A stretch of DNA of 35,486 nucleotides from Pelagibacteraceae bacterium. GTDB lineage: Bacteria; Pseudomonadota; Alphaproteobacteria; Pelagibacterales; Pelagibacteraceae. The notes under the pieces are model-generated. The model was not told where the DNA came from, did no database searches, and saw nothing but the letters and a program-made list of their open reading frames with translations. Shown in pieces: positions 26,325 to 34,962 of this stretch (its first letter is position 1; every line of letters begins with the position of its first letter). Location: positions 1-35,486 of the forward strand of contig VTPD01000010.1 in NCBI GenBank assembly GCA_008638015.1, written 5' to 3'. Position numbers and translations under genes: made by a program.

Positions 26325-27317
26325 ATGTTAAAAAAAACAATGAAAATTTTATTAAAAATTTTTTGTTTTGTAATTTTAATTCATCCCTCTACTTATGCTA
26401 ATCAAGCAGATGATTTTAATAACTGGGTTTTGTCTTTTAAATCAAGAGCTATAAAAGAGGGTATAAAAGAACAAACTTTTGATAGAGCTTTCAAAGATGT
26501 TAAGTTTTTAGAAAGATTGTTGATTTACGATAAAAGACAACCTGAATTCATAGAAACAACAAGTGTTTACGTTGGAAAAAGAGTTACAAATCAAAGAGTT
26601 TTAAAAGCAAAAAATTTTATTAAAGAAAATGAAAAGTTATTAAATAAAATTTCTAATGAATTTAAGGTGCCAAAAGAGTATCTTTTGGCTTTATGGGGAG
26701 TGGAAACAAGTTTTGGCGTTCATAAAGGAAAAGTTAATACAGTTTCAGCTTTAGCCACTTTATCTTTTGACAAAAGAAGATCTGAATACTTTTCAAAAGA
26801 ATTAATAATCTTACTTAAATTGCTTGATATGAAAAAAATTAGCTATAATTCATTATTTGGTTCTTGGGCTGGCGCACATGGTAATTTTCAATTTATGCCT
26901 TCATCCATTAAAAACTATGCAATTGATTATGATAAGGATGGCACAATTGATCTCGTTAACTCATTAGAGGATTCATTTGCATCAGCCGCTAATTATTTAA
27001 GTAAAATTGGATGGAACAATAATTATCCATGGGGTCAAGAAGTTACATCTAGTAAGCAAATTAATCTAAATATTATAACTACTGATGCCAGGAAACTTAC
27101 AAAATCATTTACCAAAAATAAATGGCAAGAGCTAGGTATTAATAACGAAATATTATTTAAGTCCAAAACAAAACTAAAACTAGTTAGACCAGATGGAGAT
27201 ACTGGACCTTTATTTTTAGTATCGAGTAATTATGAAAAATTATTACATTGGAATAGATCACTTAGATTTGCTATTTCGATAGGTATTTTTGCTGACAAAA
27301 TAAAAAATGAAATATAA
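26325..27317 (+). CDS. Lytic murein transglycosylase, MltB family
   Basis: A 330-residue exported peptidoglycan-cleaving enzyme making 1,6-anhydromuropeptides. The signal peptide is about residues 1-25, with STYA before the likely cleavage site. The catalytic Glu is E127 in ALWGVETSFG. It continues with NTVSALATLSFDKRR and the substrate-site block GAHGNFQFMPSS. No lipobox is present, so it is a soluble periplasmic form, and no C-terminal peptidoglycan-binding domain is seen. An ATG five codons in is a possible alternative start. Its last 11 bases overlap the next gene. Confidence 0.9.
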   Translation: MLKKTMKILLKIFCFVILIHPSTYANQADDFNNWVLSFKSRAIKEGIKEQTFDRAFKDVKFLERLLIYDKRQPEFIETTSVYVGKRVTNQRVLKAKNFIKENEKLLNKISNEFKVPKEYLLALWGVETSFGVHKGKVNTVSALATLSFDKRRSEYFSKELIILLKLLDMKKISYNSLFGSWAGAHGNFQFMPSSIKNYAIDYDKDGTIDLVNSLEDSFASAANYLSKIGWNNNYPWGQEVTSSKQINLNIITTDARKLTKSFTKNKWQELGINNEILFKSKTKLKLVRPDGDTGPLFLVSSNYEKLLHWNRSLRFAISIGIFADKIKNEI

Positions 27318-27996
27318 ATTTTTAATTGTACTATTTTTTTTATTGTCTAATTGCCAAGCATCTAAGAACAATTTTGTTTATGAATCTAATGGTTTCGCTG
27401 GTAATTTAATTGACTTGGGTATTAAAGAAAATTCTGAAGTATTTCAAGTTGCTCTTAATAAAAAAATACCTAGTAAAAATATAAAAATAACAAATCTATC
27501 AAATAATAAATCAATTATTATTTCAAATATTATATTTAAAAAAATAGAATCTGAGTATTCTATATTTTTAAACAACAAGGCATTCAGCGATTTAAGTTTA
27601 GACAGCAATCTTCCATACGTTAGGATTGAAACAGTAAAAGCAAATCCTAAATTTATTGCAAAAACTGCCAAAGAATTTAAGGAAGAAAAAAAAGTAAGTA
27701 ATGTTTCAAAAGTTTCTTCTGTAGGTGTAATTAGCTTAAATTCAAAAAATAAATCGAACTTAGTTAAGAATAATAAAAATATTTATTTAAAATATGGCTC
27801 ATTTTATTACAAATCTTACGCCGTGAGCCTAAAAAATAATCTTAGAAATATTCTAAAATTTAATCAAATCAGTGTAGAAGGAAAGGGTAAATCATTTAAT
27901 GTTTTAATAGGACCCTTGAAAATGTCTCAATATAAACAAGTTTATAATTTACTAAAAAAAACAAATTATGACAGTTACGATATAATTGTAAAATGA
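27307..27996 (+). CDS. SPOR-domain lipoprotein, degenerate RlpA-like
   Basis: A 229-residue putative outer-membrane lipoprotein. The signal ends LLSNC with Cys16. Residues 155-229 form a SPOR domain (IYLKYGSFYYKSYAVSLKNN ... SFNVLIGPLKMSQ) that would bind denuded septal glycan. The middle (about 45-115) keeps the outline of the RlpA double-psi barrel (LNKKIPSKNIKITNLSNNKS and, later, LPYVRIETVK). It lacks the NDRGPF block that carries the catalytic Asp of RlpA. Position between an MltB-type gene and a carboxypeptidase matches rlpA in other alphaproteobacteria. Transglycosylase activity therefore looks lost; a structural septal role is an inference. Confidence 0.7.
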   Translation: MKYKFLIVLFFLLSNCQASKNNFVYESNGFAGNLIDLGIKENSEVFQVALNKKIPSKNIKITNLSNNKSIIISNIIFKKIESEYSIFLNNKAFSDLSLDSNLPYVRIETVKANPKFIAKTAKEFKEEKKVSNVSKVSSVGVISLNSKNKSNLVKNNKNIYLKYGSFYYKSYAVSLKNNLRNILKFNQISVEGKGKSFNVLIGPLKMSQYKQVYNLLKKTNYDSYDIIVK

Positions 27997-29135
27997 AACT
28001 CTTTTTAAATTTTATACTAATTTCTTATATATTTTTTATTTCAAATATTTCTAATGCATTAGAAACTTCAGCAAAACAAGCGATTCTAATAGATTCAAAT
28101 TCAAAGCAAGTTTTATTTGCCAAAAATGAAAATGAAAAAATATCTCCAGCATCTTTAACTAAAATTATGACTGCTGCTGTTGTGTTTGAGCTAATAAAAA
28201 AAGGTGAAATAAAATTAGATGATAAGTTTATAATCTCAACTAAAGCCTGGAGGATGTCTAAGCAGGGATATTCATCTATGTTTATTATGCCTAATGACAA
28301 AATCACTGTAGAAAATCTTTTAAAGGGCATTATCGTTGCATCTGGTAATGATGCTTGTATCGCCTTGGCTGAAGGTGTTGCTGGTACAGAGAGTAATTTT
28401 GCAACCTTAATGAATGATATGGCTAAAAGAATTGGGATGGATAATACCCATTTTTCTAATTCTTCAGGAATTTATGATCAAGAAAATTATTCAACTGTTG
28501 CAGATATAGCTAAATTATCAATTTATTTAATAGATCAATTTCCAGAACTTTACAAAATGTTTAAAGAAAAAACCTTTGAATGGTCTAGGACTGGTGGCTC
28601 TCCAATAAAACAAGCTAATAGAAATTCACTACTGTATCGAGATTCAAATGTTGATGGAATTAAAACAGGCCATCTATCAGATTCCGGGTATTCACTTGCA
28701 GCTTCTATGAAAGTGGGAGACAGAAGAGTGGTAAGTGTACTAAGTGGTACAAATTCAAATGCAGAAAGAACAAAAGAGTCTTCAAAATTATTAAATTATG
28801 CAATAATTACAAATGATTTAATAAAAATAAGTAAGGACAATCAAAATTTTGAAGCTGAAATTTGGAATGGCAAAATAAATAAAGTCAAATTATCTCTTAA
28901 TGAGGATATTTTTATTACTTATCCAAAAAGAAAATCTAACAATATAAGTTTAATATTGGAGATTGATTCTCCTATTAAGAATACATTTAAAAAAGGTGAT
29001 CAGCTTGGCAATTTAAAAATACAAGACAACAGCGGTTTGATTAAAGAAGTTCCAGTTTATGCCAATGAAGATTTTAAAAAAATAAATTTCATTAGTCGCT
29101 TCTTAAATACCTTAAGCTTTTTGGTATGGGGATAA
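27993..29135 (+). CDS. dacC: D-alanyl-D-alanine carboxypeptidase (penicillin-binding protein 5/6 type)
   Basis: A 380-residue exported serine D,D-carboxypeptidase that trims the pentapeptide stem of peptidoglycan. The signal peptide is about residues 1-22 (ISNA). The active-site SxxK is SLTK (54-57), SxN is SGN (117-119) and KTG is 224-226. The C-terminal beta domain and final amphipathic helix for membrane attachment (ISRFLNTLSFLVWG) are present. It overlaps the SPOR lipoprotein gene by 4 bases (ATGA). The choice between dacA, dacC and dacF names is arbitrary. Confidence 0.92.
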   Translation: MKLFLNFILISYIFFISNISNALETSAKQAILIDSNSKQVLFAKNENEKISPASLTKIMTAAVVFELIKKGEIKLDDKFIISTKAWRMSKQGYSSMFIMPNDKITVENLLKGIIVASGNDACIALAEGVAGTESNFATLMNDMAKRIGMDNTHFSNSSGIYDQENYSTVADIAKLSIYLIDQFPELYKMFKEKTFEWSRTGGSPIKQANRNSLLYRDSNVDGIKTGHLSDSGYSLAASMKVGDRRVVSVLSGTNSNAERTKESSKLLNYAIITNDLIKISKDNQNFEAEIWNGKINKVKLSLNEDIFITYPKRKSNNISLILEIDSPIKNTFKKGDQLGNLKIQDNSGLIKEVPVYANEDFKKINFISRFLNTLSFLVWG

Positions 29136-29758
29136 GAAAAAAAGGGAAATTTATAACTTTTGAAGGTATTGAGGGTTCTGGTAAATCAACTCAAATTAAA
29201 CTTTTAAAAAATTTCATAGAAAAAAAACTTAAAAAAAAAGTTTTTTTGACTAGAGAGCCTGGTGGGACAAGTATTTCAGAAAAAATAAGAAAATTAATAA
29301 TTAATGATTTAAAAGATAATCATAATCCATACGCAGAATTATATTTAATTTTTGCTGCAAGAGCTTTGCATTTTGATGTTATTAAAGAAAAAATAGACAA
29401 AGGATATTTTGTACTTTGTGATAGATATATTGATTCAACGATTGCGTATCAACACTATAACGGATCTATTGATCTAAATTTTATTAAAATAATGCAGTCA
29501 AAAATTCATAGCAACAAATTGCCAAATATAACTTTTTTATTAGATATAAATCCACAGATCAGCAAACAAAGACTTTTAAAAAGGGGCAAAAAACTTGATA
29601 GATTTGATAAACTTTCTCTAAAAAAAATGACATTAGTTCGAAATGGCTTTTTAAAAATAGCAAAAATAAACAAAAAAAGGGTCGTAATAGTAAAAAATGA
29701 TATTAATAAAGAAGTAGCTCATGACTTAATAGTAAAAAACCTTTTAAAAAAAATTTAG
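29126..29758 (+). CDS. tmk: Thymidylate kinase
   Basis: A 210-residue P-loop kinase converting dTMP to dTDP. Walker A is GIEGSGKST (14-22), followed by TREPGGTSISEKIR for the DR/ERxP-type substrate loop and DRYIDSTIAYQ for dTMP contacts. The lid region reads RGKKLDRFDKLS. Its start overlaps the carboxypeptidase by 10 bases. The run dac, tmk, holB, metG, tatD is conserved in alphaproteobacteria. Confidence 0.95.
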   Translation: MGIRKKGKFITFEGIEGSGKSTQIKLLKNFIEKKLKKKVFLTREPGGTSISEKIRKLIINDLKDNHNPYAELYLIFAARALHFDVIKEKIDKGYFVLCDRYIDSTIAYQHYNGSIDLNFIKIMQSKIHSNKLPNITFLLDINPQISKQRLLKRGKKLDRFDKLSLKKMTLVRNGFLKIAKINKKRVVIVKNDINKEVAHDLIVKNLLKKI

Positions 29759-29761
29759 CCA

Positions 29762-30667
29762 GTGAATATAAATAAATCTCTACACTCATTTCATAAAGAA
29801 TTTTTGAATTTTAACAATTTGTATGAAGATAATAACTTGTCAAATTCTATAATGATTTCAGGTCATGATGGAATAGGCAAAAGAACTTTTGCAACACATT
29901 TTGCTTTATTCTGTCTAATGAAAGATGAAGATCGTAAAAAATATTTAATAAATTTTGAAATAAATGACATAAATTTATTAAAGCAGTTAGAAAGCAATTC
30001 TTTTTTACAAATTAATTTTTTACAAAAAAAAGAAAATAAAAATTTGATTTTAATAGAAGAAATACGAAATGTAATTAATTTTTGTAGCATGCAATCATTT
30101 AACAATGCTCCTAAATTTATTATTGTTAACAATGCAGAACATTTAAATATTAATTCATCTAATGCAATTTTGAAAATTTTAGAGACACCTCCAGAGAATA
30201 CATATTTTATATTGTTAAATAATTCTAATCATAAAGTTTTAGATACAATTAAATCTAGATGTAGAAAATTTTTATTTAAAATTAACATGAATACTTCTAA
30301 TAAAATTTTTAATAAATTATCTATCTCTAAAGATCATATAGACTTTAATAACAATATTTTTTCAAAATATGAATTTCATGGAACCAGAATAAAAAAAATA
30401 GACTACTTAAATAAAAACTTTTCAATAGATATTTCGACAAAAGATATTTTTAATTTTTGTATAGACGATTATAGAAAAAATAAAAGTGAAATTGCTTACA
30501 ATATAGCAATGACAATAGCCCTTAATAATTATTCAATTTTATTTAAAAGTAAAAATAATATTTACAAAACTAACTTTTTTTATAATAAATTTTTGAATAT
30601 CATTAAAGACTCTTCAGAAATGAATTCTACTTTTAGTAGATTGCCAAATTACGCTTTGATAAACTAA
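29762..30667 (+). CDS. holB: DNA polymerase III delta' subunit
   Basis: A 301-residue clamp-loader subunit. The P-loop-like GHDGIGKRT lies near the N-terminus. NNAEHLNINSSNAILKILE follows, in place of Walker B/sensor regions, together with the SRC motif in IKSRCRKF, all typical of delta'. No zinc-binding Cys cluster is visible, as in short alphaproteobacterial forms. The start is a GTG 3 bases after the tmk stop. The C-terminal half is very divergent, which is normal for HolB. Confidence 0.9.
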   Translation: MNINKSLHSFHKEFLNFNNLYEDNNLSNSIMISGHDGIGKRTFATHFALFCLMKDEDRKKYLINFEINDINLLKQLESNSFLQINFLQKKENKNLILIEEIRNVINFCSMQSFNNAPKFIIVNNAEHLNINSSNAILKILETPPENTYFILLNNSNHKVLDTIKSRCRKFLFKINMNTSNKIFNKLSISKDHIDFNNNIFSKYEFHGTRIKKIDYLNKNFSIDISTKDIFNFCIDDYRKNKSEIAYNIAMTIALNNYSILFKSKNNIYKTNFFYNKFLNIIKDSSEMNSTFSRLPNYALIN

Positions 30668-30669
30668 TT

Positions 30670-32181
30670 ATGTCTAAAAACTTTTATATTACTACTCCAA
30701 TTTATTATCCATCAGCAAAACCACATATGGGTCATGCTTATTCGAGTATTTCTGCTGATGTAATTGCTAGATTCAAAAGATTACAAGATTATAAAGTTTT
30801 CTTTTTAACTGGCACTGATGAACATGGTCAAAAAATTCAAAAAGCTGCAGAAAAAGAAAAAAAAACTCCTTTGGAATTTTGTGATCAAATATCTAAAATT
30901 TTTTTAGATTTATGTTCAATTTTAAATTTAAGTAATACCGATTTTATTAGAACTACCGAGAAAAGGCATTACGATACTGTGCAACACTTATGGAACTTAT
31001 TGCAAAAAAATGATGAAATTTATTTATCAAAATATAGTGGCTGGTATTCTGTTTCTGATGAAGCTTTTTATTCACAAGATGAAATCGAAGAAGTAGATGG
31101 AATAAAACGAAATATTGCTAGCGGCAGTCCAGTTGAATGGGTAGAGGAGGAGTCGTATTTTTTTAGATTATCTAAATGGACTGAACCATTAATAAAATTT
31201 TACAAAGAAAATCCGGATTTTATTCAACCCGAATCTAGAAGAAATGAAGTTGTTAAATTTGTAGAAAGTGGCCTTAAAGATCTATCAATTTCAAGGACTT
31301 CTTTTAATTGGGGTATACCAGTTCCTAATGATGACAAGCATATAATGTATGTATGGATGGACGCTTTAACAAATTATATAAGTGCCACAAATTATTTTTC
31401 CAAAGAAAACAACAATAATTTCTGGCCTGCAGATATCCATATTATAGGTAAAGACATTCTTCGATTTCATGCTGTTTATTGGCCAGCTTTTTTAATGGCT
31501 GCCAAAATTAATTTGCCAAAAAAAGTCTTTGGTCATGGATGGATTCTTTCTGGAGAAGAAAAAATGTCAAAATCAAAAGGTAATATATTAGATCCTATTG
31601 AAATTATTAATGAATTTGGTTTAGATGAATTACGTTACTATCTCATGAAAGAGGTAATATATGGCCAAGATGGTAAAATTAATTTAGAAAATTTAAAAAA
31701 TTGTATCAATAGCGATTTGGCAAACAATATTGGAAACCTAAGTCAAAGAATTATTACAATTCTTTTAAAAAAATTTGATGGAAGATTACCAGCAATAAAA
31801 AATTTAACTCAAATTGATAAGAATATTTTAGAAACAAATGATAGTAAATTTGTTAATGCAATGAATAGTTTAGAATTACACAATTATGTAAGACAAATTG
31901 TTAATTTTGCCTCAGATGTAAATAAATATGTAAATGATGAGGAGCCATGGAATATAAAAAGAAATTCTAATGAACGTATTGCAAATATACTTTATGTTGT
32001 AATTGAGAGTTTAAAAAAAATATTTATTTTATTGCATCCTATCATGCCAGAAAAGTCTGAAAATTTTTTAAAATGTTTATCAATAAAAAAAGAAGATATA
32101 ACATTAGTTAATTTTAATAAGAAATTAGAGATTGGTTTAGAAATTACATCACCAGGAATTTTATTTAAAAAAATATTATAA
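30670..32181 (+). CDS. metG: Methionine--tRNA ligase
   Basis: A 503-residue class I synthetase. The N-terminal block YYPSAKPHMGHAYSS has HIGH as HMGH (19-22), and KMSKS is at about 298-302 with GNILDP. The connective domain lacks the four-Cys zinc knuckles of the E. coli enzyme (WYSVSDEAFYSQDEI in that region). The C-terminal tRNA-binding/dimerisation domain is absent. It is therefore the compact zinc-free form common in alphaproteobacteria. The stop shares a base with the tatD ATG. Confidence 0.95.
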   Translation: MSKNFYITTPIYYPSAKPHMGHAYSSISADVIARFKRLQDYKVFFLTGTDEHGQKIQKAAEKEKKTPLEFCDQISKIFLDLCSILNLSNTDFIRTTEKRHYDTVQHLWNLLQKNDEIYLSKYSGWYSVSDEAFYSQDEIEEVDGIKRNIASGSPVEWVEEESYFFRLSKWTEPLIKFYKENPDFIQPESRRNEVVKFVESGLKDLSISRTSFNWGIPVPNDDKHIMYVWMDALTNYISATNYFSKENNNNFWPADIHIIGKDILRFHAVYWPAFLMAAKINLPKKVFGHGWILSGEEKMSKSKGNILDPIEIINEFGLDELRYYLMKEVIYGQDGKINLENLKNCINSDLANNIGNLSQRIITILLKKFDGRLPAIKNLTQIDKNILETNDSKFVNAMNSLELHNYVRQIVNFASDVNKYVNDEEPWNIKRNSNERIANILYVVIESLKKIFILLHPIMPEKSENFLKCLSIKKEDITLVNFNKKLEIGLEITSPGILFKKIL

Positions 32182-32957
32182 TGCTTATAGATTCTCATTG
32201 TCACTTGACATATGAACCAATGGTCAGTGATATTCAAAAAGTTTTGGATTTATGCGAGCAAAATCAAGTATCTAAAATTTTAACTATTGGCACAAATCTT
32301 GAAACATCAAAAAAATCTATTCAAATAGCAGAATCATATAAAAATATATTTTGCACAATCGGGTTGCACCCTAATGAGGCAGAAAGAGATGCAGTCAATT
32401 TTACAGAAATAAAAAATTTAGCAAGAAGTTCAAAGAAAATTATAGGAATAGGAGAAACGGGTCTTGATTTTTATTACAATAAAGAAAAAGAAAAATCTGC
32501 AATTCAAATAGATATGTTTGAAAAACATATAGAACTTGCGCAAGAAACCCGCAAACCTGTAATTGTGCACACCAGATCTGCTGACAAGGAGACTTTAGAA
32601 GTTATTAAAAAAATTAAAAATACTAGAGAAATTGATTTTGTTATTCATTGTTTTACAGGTAATACCAATTTCTGTTATAAACTTTTAGATTTGGGATGTT
32701 ATATATCGTTTAGCGGAATAATTACGTTCAATAAGGTTGAAGAAATATGTAAATCTGTTGAAATTGTACCTTTAGATAAGCTGCTAGTTGAAACAGACTC
32801 ACCGTATCTTTCTCCAGTTCCTTTTAGAGGAAAAAAAAATTTTCCATCAAATGTAAAATTTGTGGCAGAAAAAATTGCACAAATTAAAAAAATATCTTTT
32901 GAAGAAATTGCTTTTTCCACGTCAAAAAACTTTAATAAAATATTTTTAATTAAATGA
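32181..32957 (+). CDS. tatD: TatD-family metal-dependent hydrolase (DNase)
   Basis: A 258-residue TIM-barrel metallohydrolase. Metal ligands are H6 and H8 (DSHCH), the Glu in GIGETGLDFYY, the His in PVIVHTRSA and the Asp in VETDSPYLSP. The family has 3'-5' exonuclease and quality-control roles; it is not part of the Tat translocon despite its name. Position after metG is the conserved alphaproteobacterial arrangement. It overlaps the glycosyltransferase start by 4 bases. Confidence 0.93.
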   Translation: MLIDSHCHLTYEPMVSDIQKVLDLCEQNQVSKILTIGTNLETSKKSIQIAESYKNIFCTIGLHPNEAERDAVNFTEIKNLARSSKKIIGIGETGLDFYYNKEKEKSAIQIDMFEKHIELAQETRKPVIVHTRSADKETLEVIKKIKNTREIDFVIHCFTGNTNFCYKLLDLGCYISFSGIITFNKVEEICKSVEIVPLDKLLVETDSPYLSPVPFRGKKNFPSNVKFVAEKIAQIKKISFEEIAFSTSKNFNKIFLIK

Positions 32958-33961
32958 ATATTCATATTTTATTGCCACAAAAAGAATTTTTTTTAGACAA
33001 GTCTCCAGGCGCAGTTTCTATAATGGTCAGTGATCAATTGAAGTTTTCAAAATTTAAAAAAAAAATTAACGTCTATGGTTCAATTAATATTAAAAAAAAT
33101 TATAAAAATTTTTTTAAACCAATAAAAAAATCTTTTTTTTTTAAAAATAAAAATTATCTTAAGGATTTTTCAAAGTATAGTATTAAGAAAAATTCTATTA
33201 TTGAAATACATAATAGACCTTTTTATTTTAAATATTTAAAAAAAAAGTATCCAGAAAGTAAATTTATACTTTATTTTCATAACAACCCTTTAGATCTAAA
33301 AGGATCCCAAACATCTAGCGAAAGACAATATCTTTTAAATAATTGTGATCATATTATTTTCTTAAGCAATTGGATAAAGAGAAAATTTTTTAAAAATTTA
33401 AAAAAAAATAAAAAAAATCATACTGTAGTATATCCTGGTTGTGTTAAATTAAAAAAAATTACAAAAAAAAAAAATTTTATAGTTTTTGTCGGTAAGCTTA
33501 ATCATGCAAAAGGCTATGATGTTTTTTCTAAGTTTGCTTCGCTTTTTACTAAAGTTTACAAAAATTGGAATATTTTATCAGTGGGCGATGAGCCTAGAAG
33601 AATGATTCCTCACAATTCTAGTATAAAAGAACTTGGTCCCTTAAATCATTCTAAGGTTTTAAATTTATTAAAAATATCAAAAATTTCTATTGCCAATTCA
33701 AGATGGGAAGAGCCATTGGGAAGATTGCCCATTGAAAGTGCTGCAAATGCATGCGTGCCAATTTCTACAGATAGGGGAGGCCTAATAGAATCAAATACTC
33801 ACGGTATAATTCTAAAAAAAAATAGCCCTAAAGAGTTATATGATGCATGTGTAAAAATTATTGATGATTATAATAAATTTCAAAAAAAAGTTTTTAATCA
33901 TTATAAGTTTGACTCAGTTTTAATGAATCAAAAATTAGATCTTATTAGAGAGAGTATTTAA
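32954..33961 (+). CDS. Glycosyltransferase family 4 (group 1) protein
   Basis: A 335-residue GT-B glycosyltransferase. The C-terminal nucleotide-sugar domain opens FIVFVGKLNHAKGYDV (175-190) and has the family E-x7-E motif as EPLGRLPIE (253-261), then STDRGG and HGIILKKNSPKELYDA. The N-terminal acceptor domain is short and Lys/Asn-rich. It probably adds a sugar to lipopolysaccharide or another envelope glycan; donor and acceptor cannot be read. It is coupled to tatD by an ATGA overlap. In many alphaproteobacteria a metallo-beta-lactamase-fold gene follows tatD instead. Confidence 0.85.
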   Translation: MNIHILLPQKEFFLDKSPGAVSIMVSDQLKFSKFKKKINVYGSINIKKNYKNFFKPIKKSFFFKNKNYLKDFSKYSIKKNSIIEIHNRPFYFKYLKKKYPESKFILYFHNNPLDLKGSQTSSERQYLLNNCDHIIFLSNWIKRKFFKNLKKNKKNHTVVYPGCVKLKKITKKKNFIVFVGKLNHAKGYDVFSKFASLFTKVYKNWNILSVGDEPRRMIPHNSSIKELGPLNHSKVLNLLKISKISIANSRWEEPLGRLPIESAANACVPISTDRGGLIESNTHGIILKKNSPKELYDACVKIIDDYNKFQKKVFNHYKFDSVLMNQKLDLIRESI

Positions 33962-33963
33962 CA

Positions 33964-34890
33964 CTAATTTTCAAATTTTATTTTATCTAAAGCGTTATTG
34001 TTAAAGATATTGGCTTCTTTAATATATCTTCTGACCATTTCTGAGGATTTGTGGCCTGTCATTTGCATGATACTTCTCTCATCAGCGCCCATACTAGCCG
34101 TTGAGGTGGCAAATCCCGATCTTAGACTGTGACCCGAGTATAATTTGGGATCTAATCCTATTAAAGAAGTATATTTTTTAACAATTAATGAGATAGTTTT
34201 GTCAGAACAGTAAAATAGGCTGTTTTTGCTTGTATCTCTAACATTTGTCCATTCCTTTAATGTGATTACAGGGCATATTTCTGTTTTTTCGAATGTTGGT
34301 ATTCCTTTTATATATCCTTCCCCAAATTGATCACTTTTTGAAAAATTTAATTTAATTTTTAGACCTTCTTTAACAAATTCCAAATCATCGATTTTTAGAT
34401 TTGCTATTTCTGATCTCCTAAAACCTCCAGCAAATCCTAAAAGCAATATAGCTTTATCTCTAATAATTTGTACATTATTATGTACTAATTTATTATTTAT
34501 TAAATTAATTATATTAATTAAATTACTATATAATAATGGTTTTTTTCCTTTTTGATATGAACCTATTTTTCTTTTTATTCCTATTAAGTTTTCTCTAATC
34601 AGCGGATGCCTACAATCAATATGGTAGCCTTTTATTTTGTGTATTACATTTATACTTGCTAACCTACGTTTTAAAGTGCTGTATTTTTTCTGATTACTTA
34701 AATTAGTTAAGTACAAGCCAATTATTTTAGGATTGCTTGGCAAAGATTGAAAACTATATTTTTTACAAAAATTTTCAAAATCTTCAAAATCTGACCTATA
34801 AGCTTTTAGAGTATTTTTTGATTTAGAATGATTTAAATTATCGCTAATTTGCTTTTCTAAATCACTTATTTGATTTATTATTTCATTCAT
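33964..34890 (-). CDS. Tyrosine recombinase, Cre-like
   Basis: A 308-residue site-specific recombinase. The catalytic set is complete: R158 (GFRRSEI), K185 (FSKSDQ), H254 and R257 (SGHSLRSGF), H280 (TGHKSSEM) and nucleophile Y289 (RRYIKE). The N-terminal core-binding domain shows SKNTLKAYRSDFEDFENFCK and LKRRLASINVIHKIKG. The SGHS..R..F arrangement, IMQMTGH, and the N-terminal layout resemble phage P1 Cre more than XerC/D. It is convergent with the glycosyltransferase gene, has its own promoter, and an inverted repeat covers its start. No other mobile gene is seen, so it may be a stand-alone recombinase or mark an island edge. Confidence 0.88.
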   Translation of the reverse strand: MNEIINQISDLEKQISDNLNHSKSKNTLKAYRSDFEDFENFCKKYSFQSLPSNPKIIGLYLTNLSNQKKYSTLKRRLASINVIHKIKGYHIDCRHPLIRENLIGIKRKIGSYQKGKKPLLYSNLINIINLINNKLVHNNVQIIRDKAILLLGFAGGFRRSEIANLKIDDLEFVKEGLKIKLNFSKSDQFGEGYIKGIPTFEKTEICPVITLKEWTNVRDTSKNSLFYCSDKTISLIVKKYTSLIGLDPKLYSGHSLRSGFATSTASMGADERSIMQMTGHKSSEMVRRYIKEANIFNNNALDKIKFEN

Positions 34891-34917
34891 TTCCGATAAC
34901 CATTAATTATCGGAAAT
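34889..34917. repeat. Perfect 11-bp inverted repeat at the recombinase start
   Basis: ATTTCCGATAA (34889-34899) and TTATCGGAAAT (34907-34917) are exact reverse complements around the 7-base centre CCATTAA. The repeat covers the edge of the recombinase -10 box, its predicted transcription start and two bases of its ATG. Arm length and spacing are of the kind seen in core sites of tyrosine recombinases. It could be a recombination site, an autorepression operator, or both. It is not a terminator: no T run follows on either strand. Confidence 0.85.
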
Positions 34918-34944
34918 AATATAATTGTTTATAAAACTTGTCAA
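34916..34944 (-). promoter_or_regulatory. Near-consensus sigma-70 promoter of the recombinase
   Basis: On the minus strand a perfect TTGACA (34939-34944) is followed after exactly 17 bases by TATTAT (34916-34921, 5 of 6). Transcription would begin near 34909, about 19 bases before the ATG at 34890. It is the best promoter I find in the window, and its -10 overlaps the right arm of the inverted repeat by two bases. Confidence 0.7.
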
Positions 34945-34962
34945 TAGCATTATTTAGCTACA

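Noticed and set aside
34889-34917. Reading the inverted repeat as a transcription terminator or a start-codon-hiding mRNA hairpin
   Set aside because: No T run follows on either strand. The predicted transcript starts near 34909, inside one arm, so the mRNA would not contain the full stem. A DNA-level site fits better.
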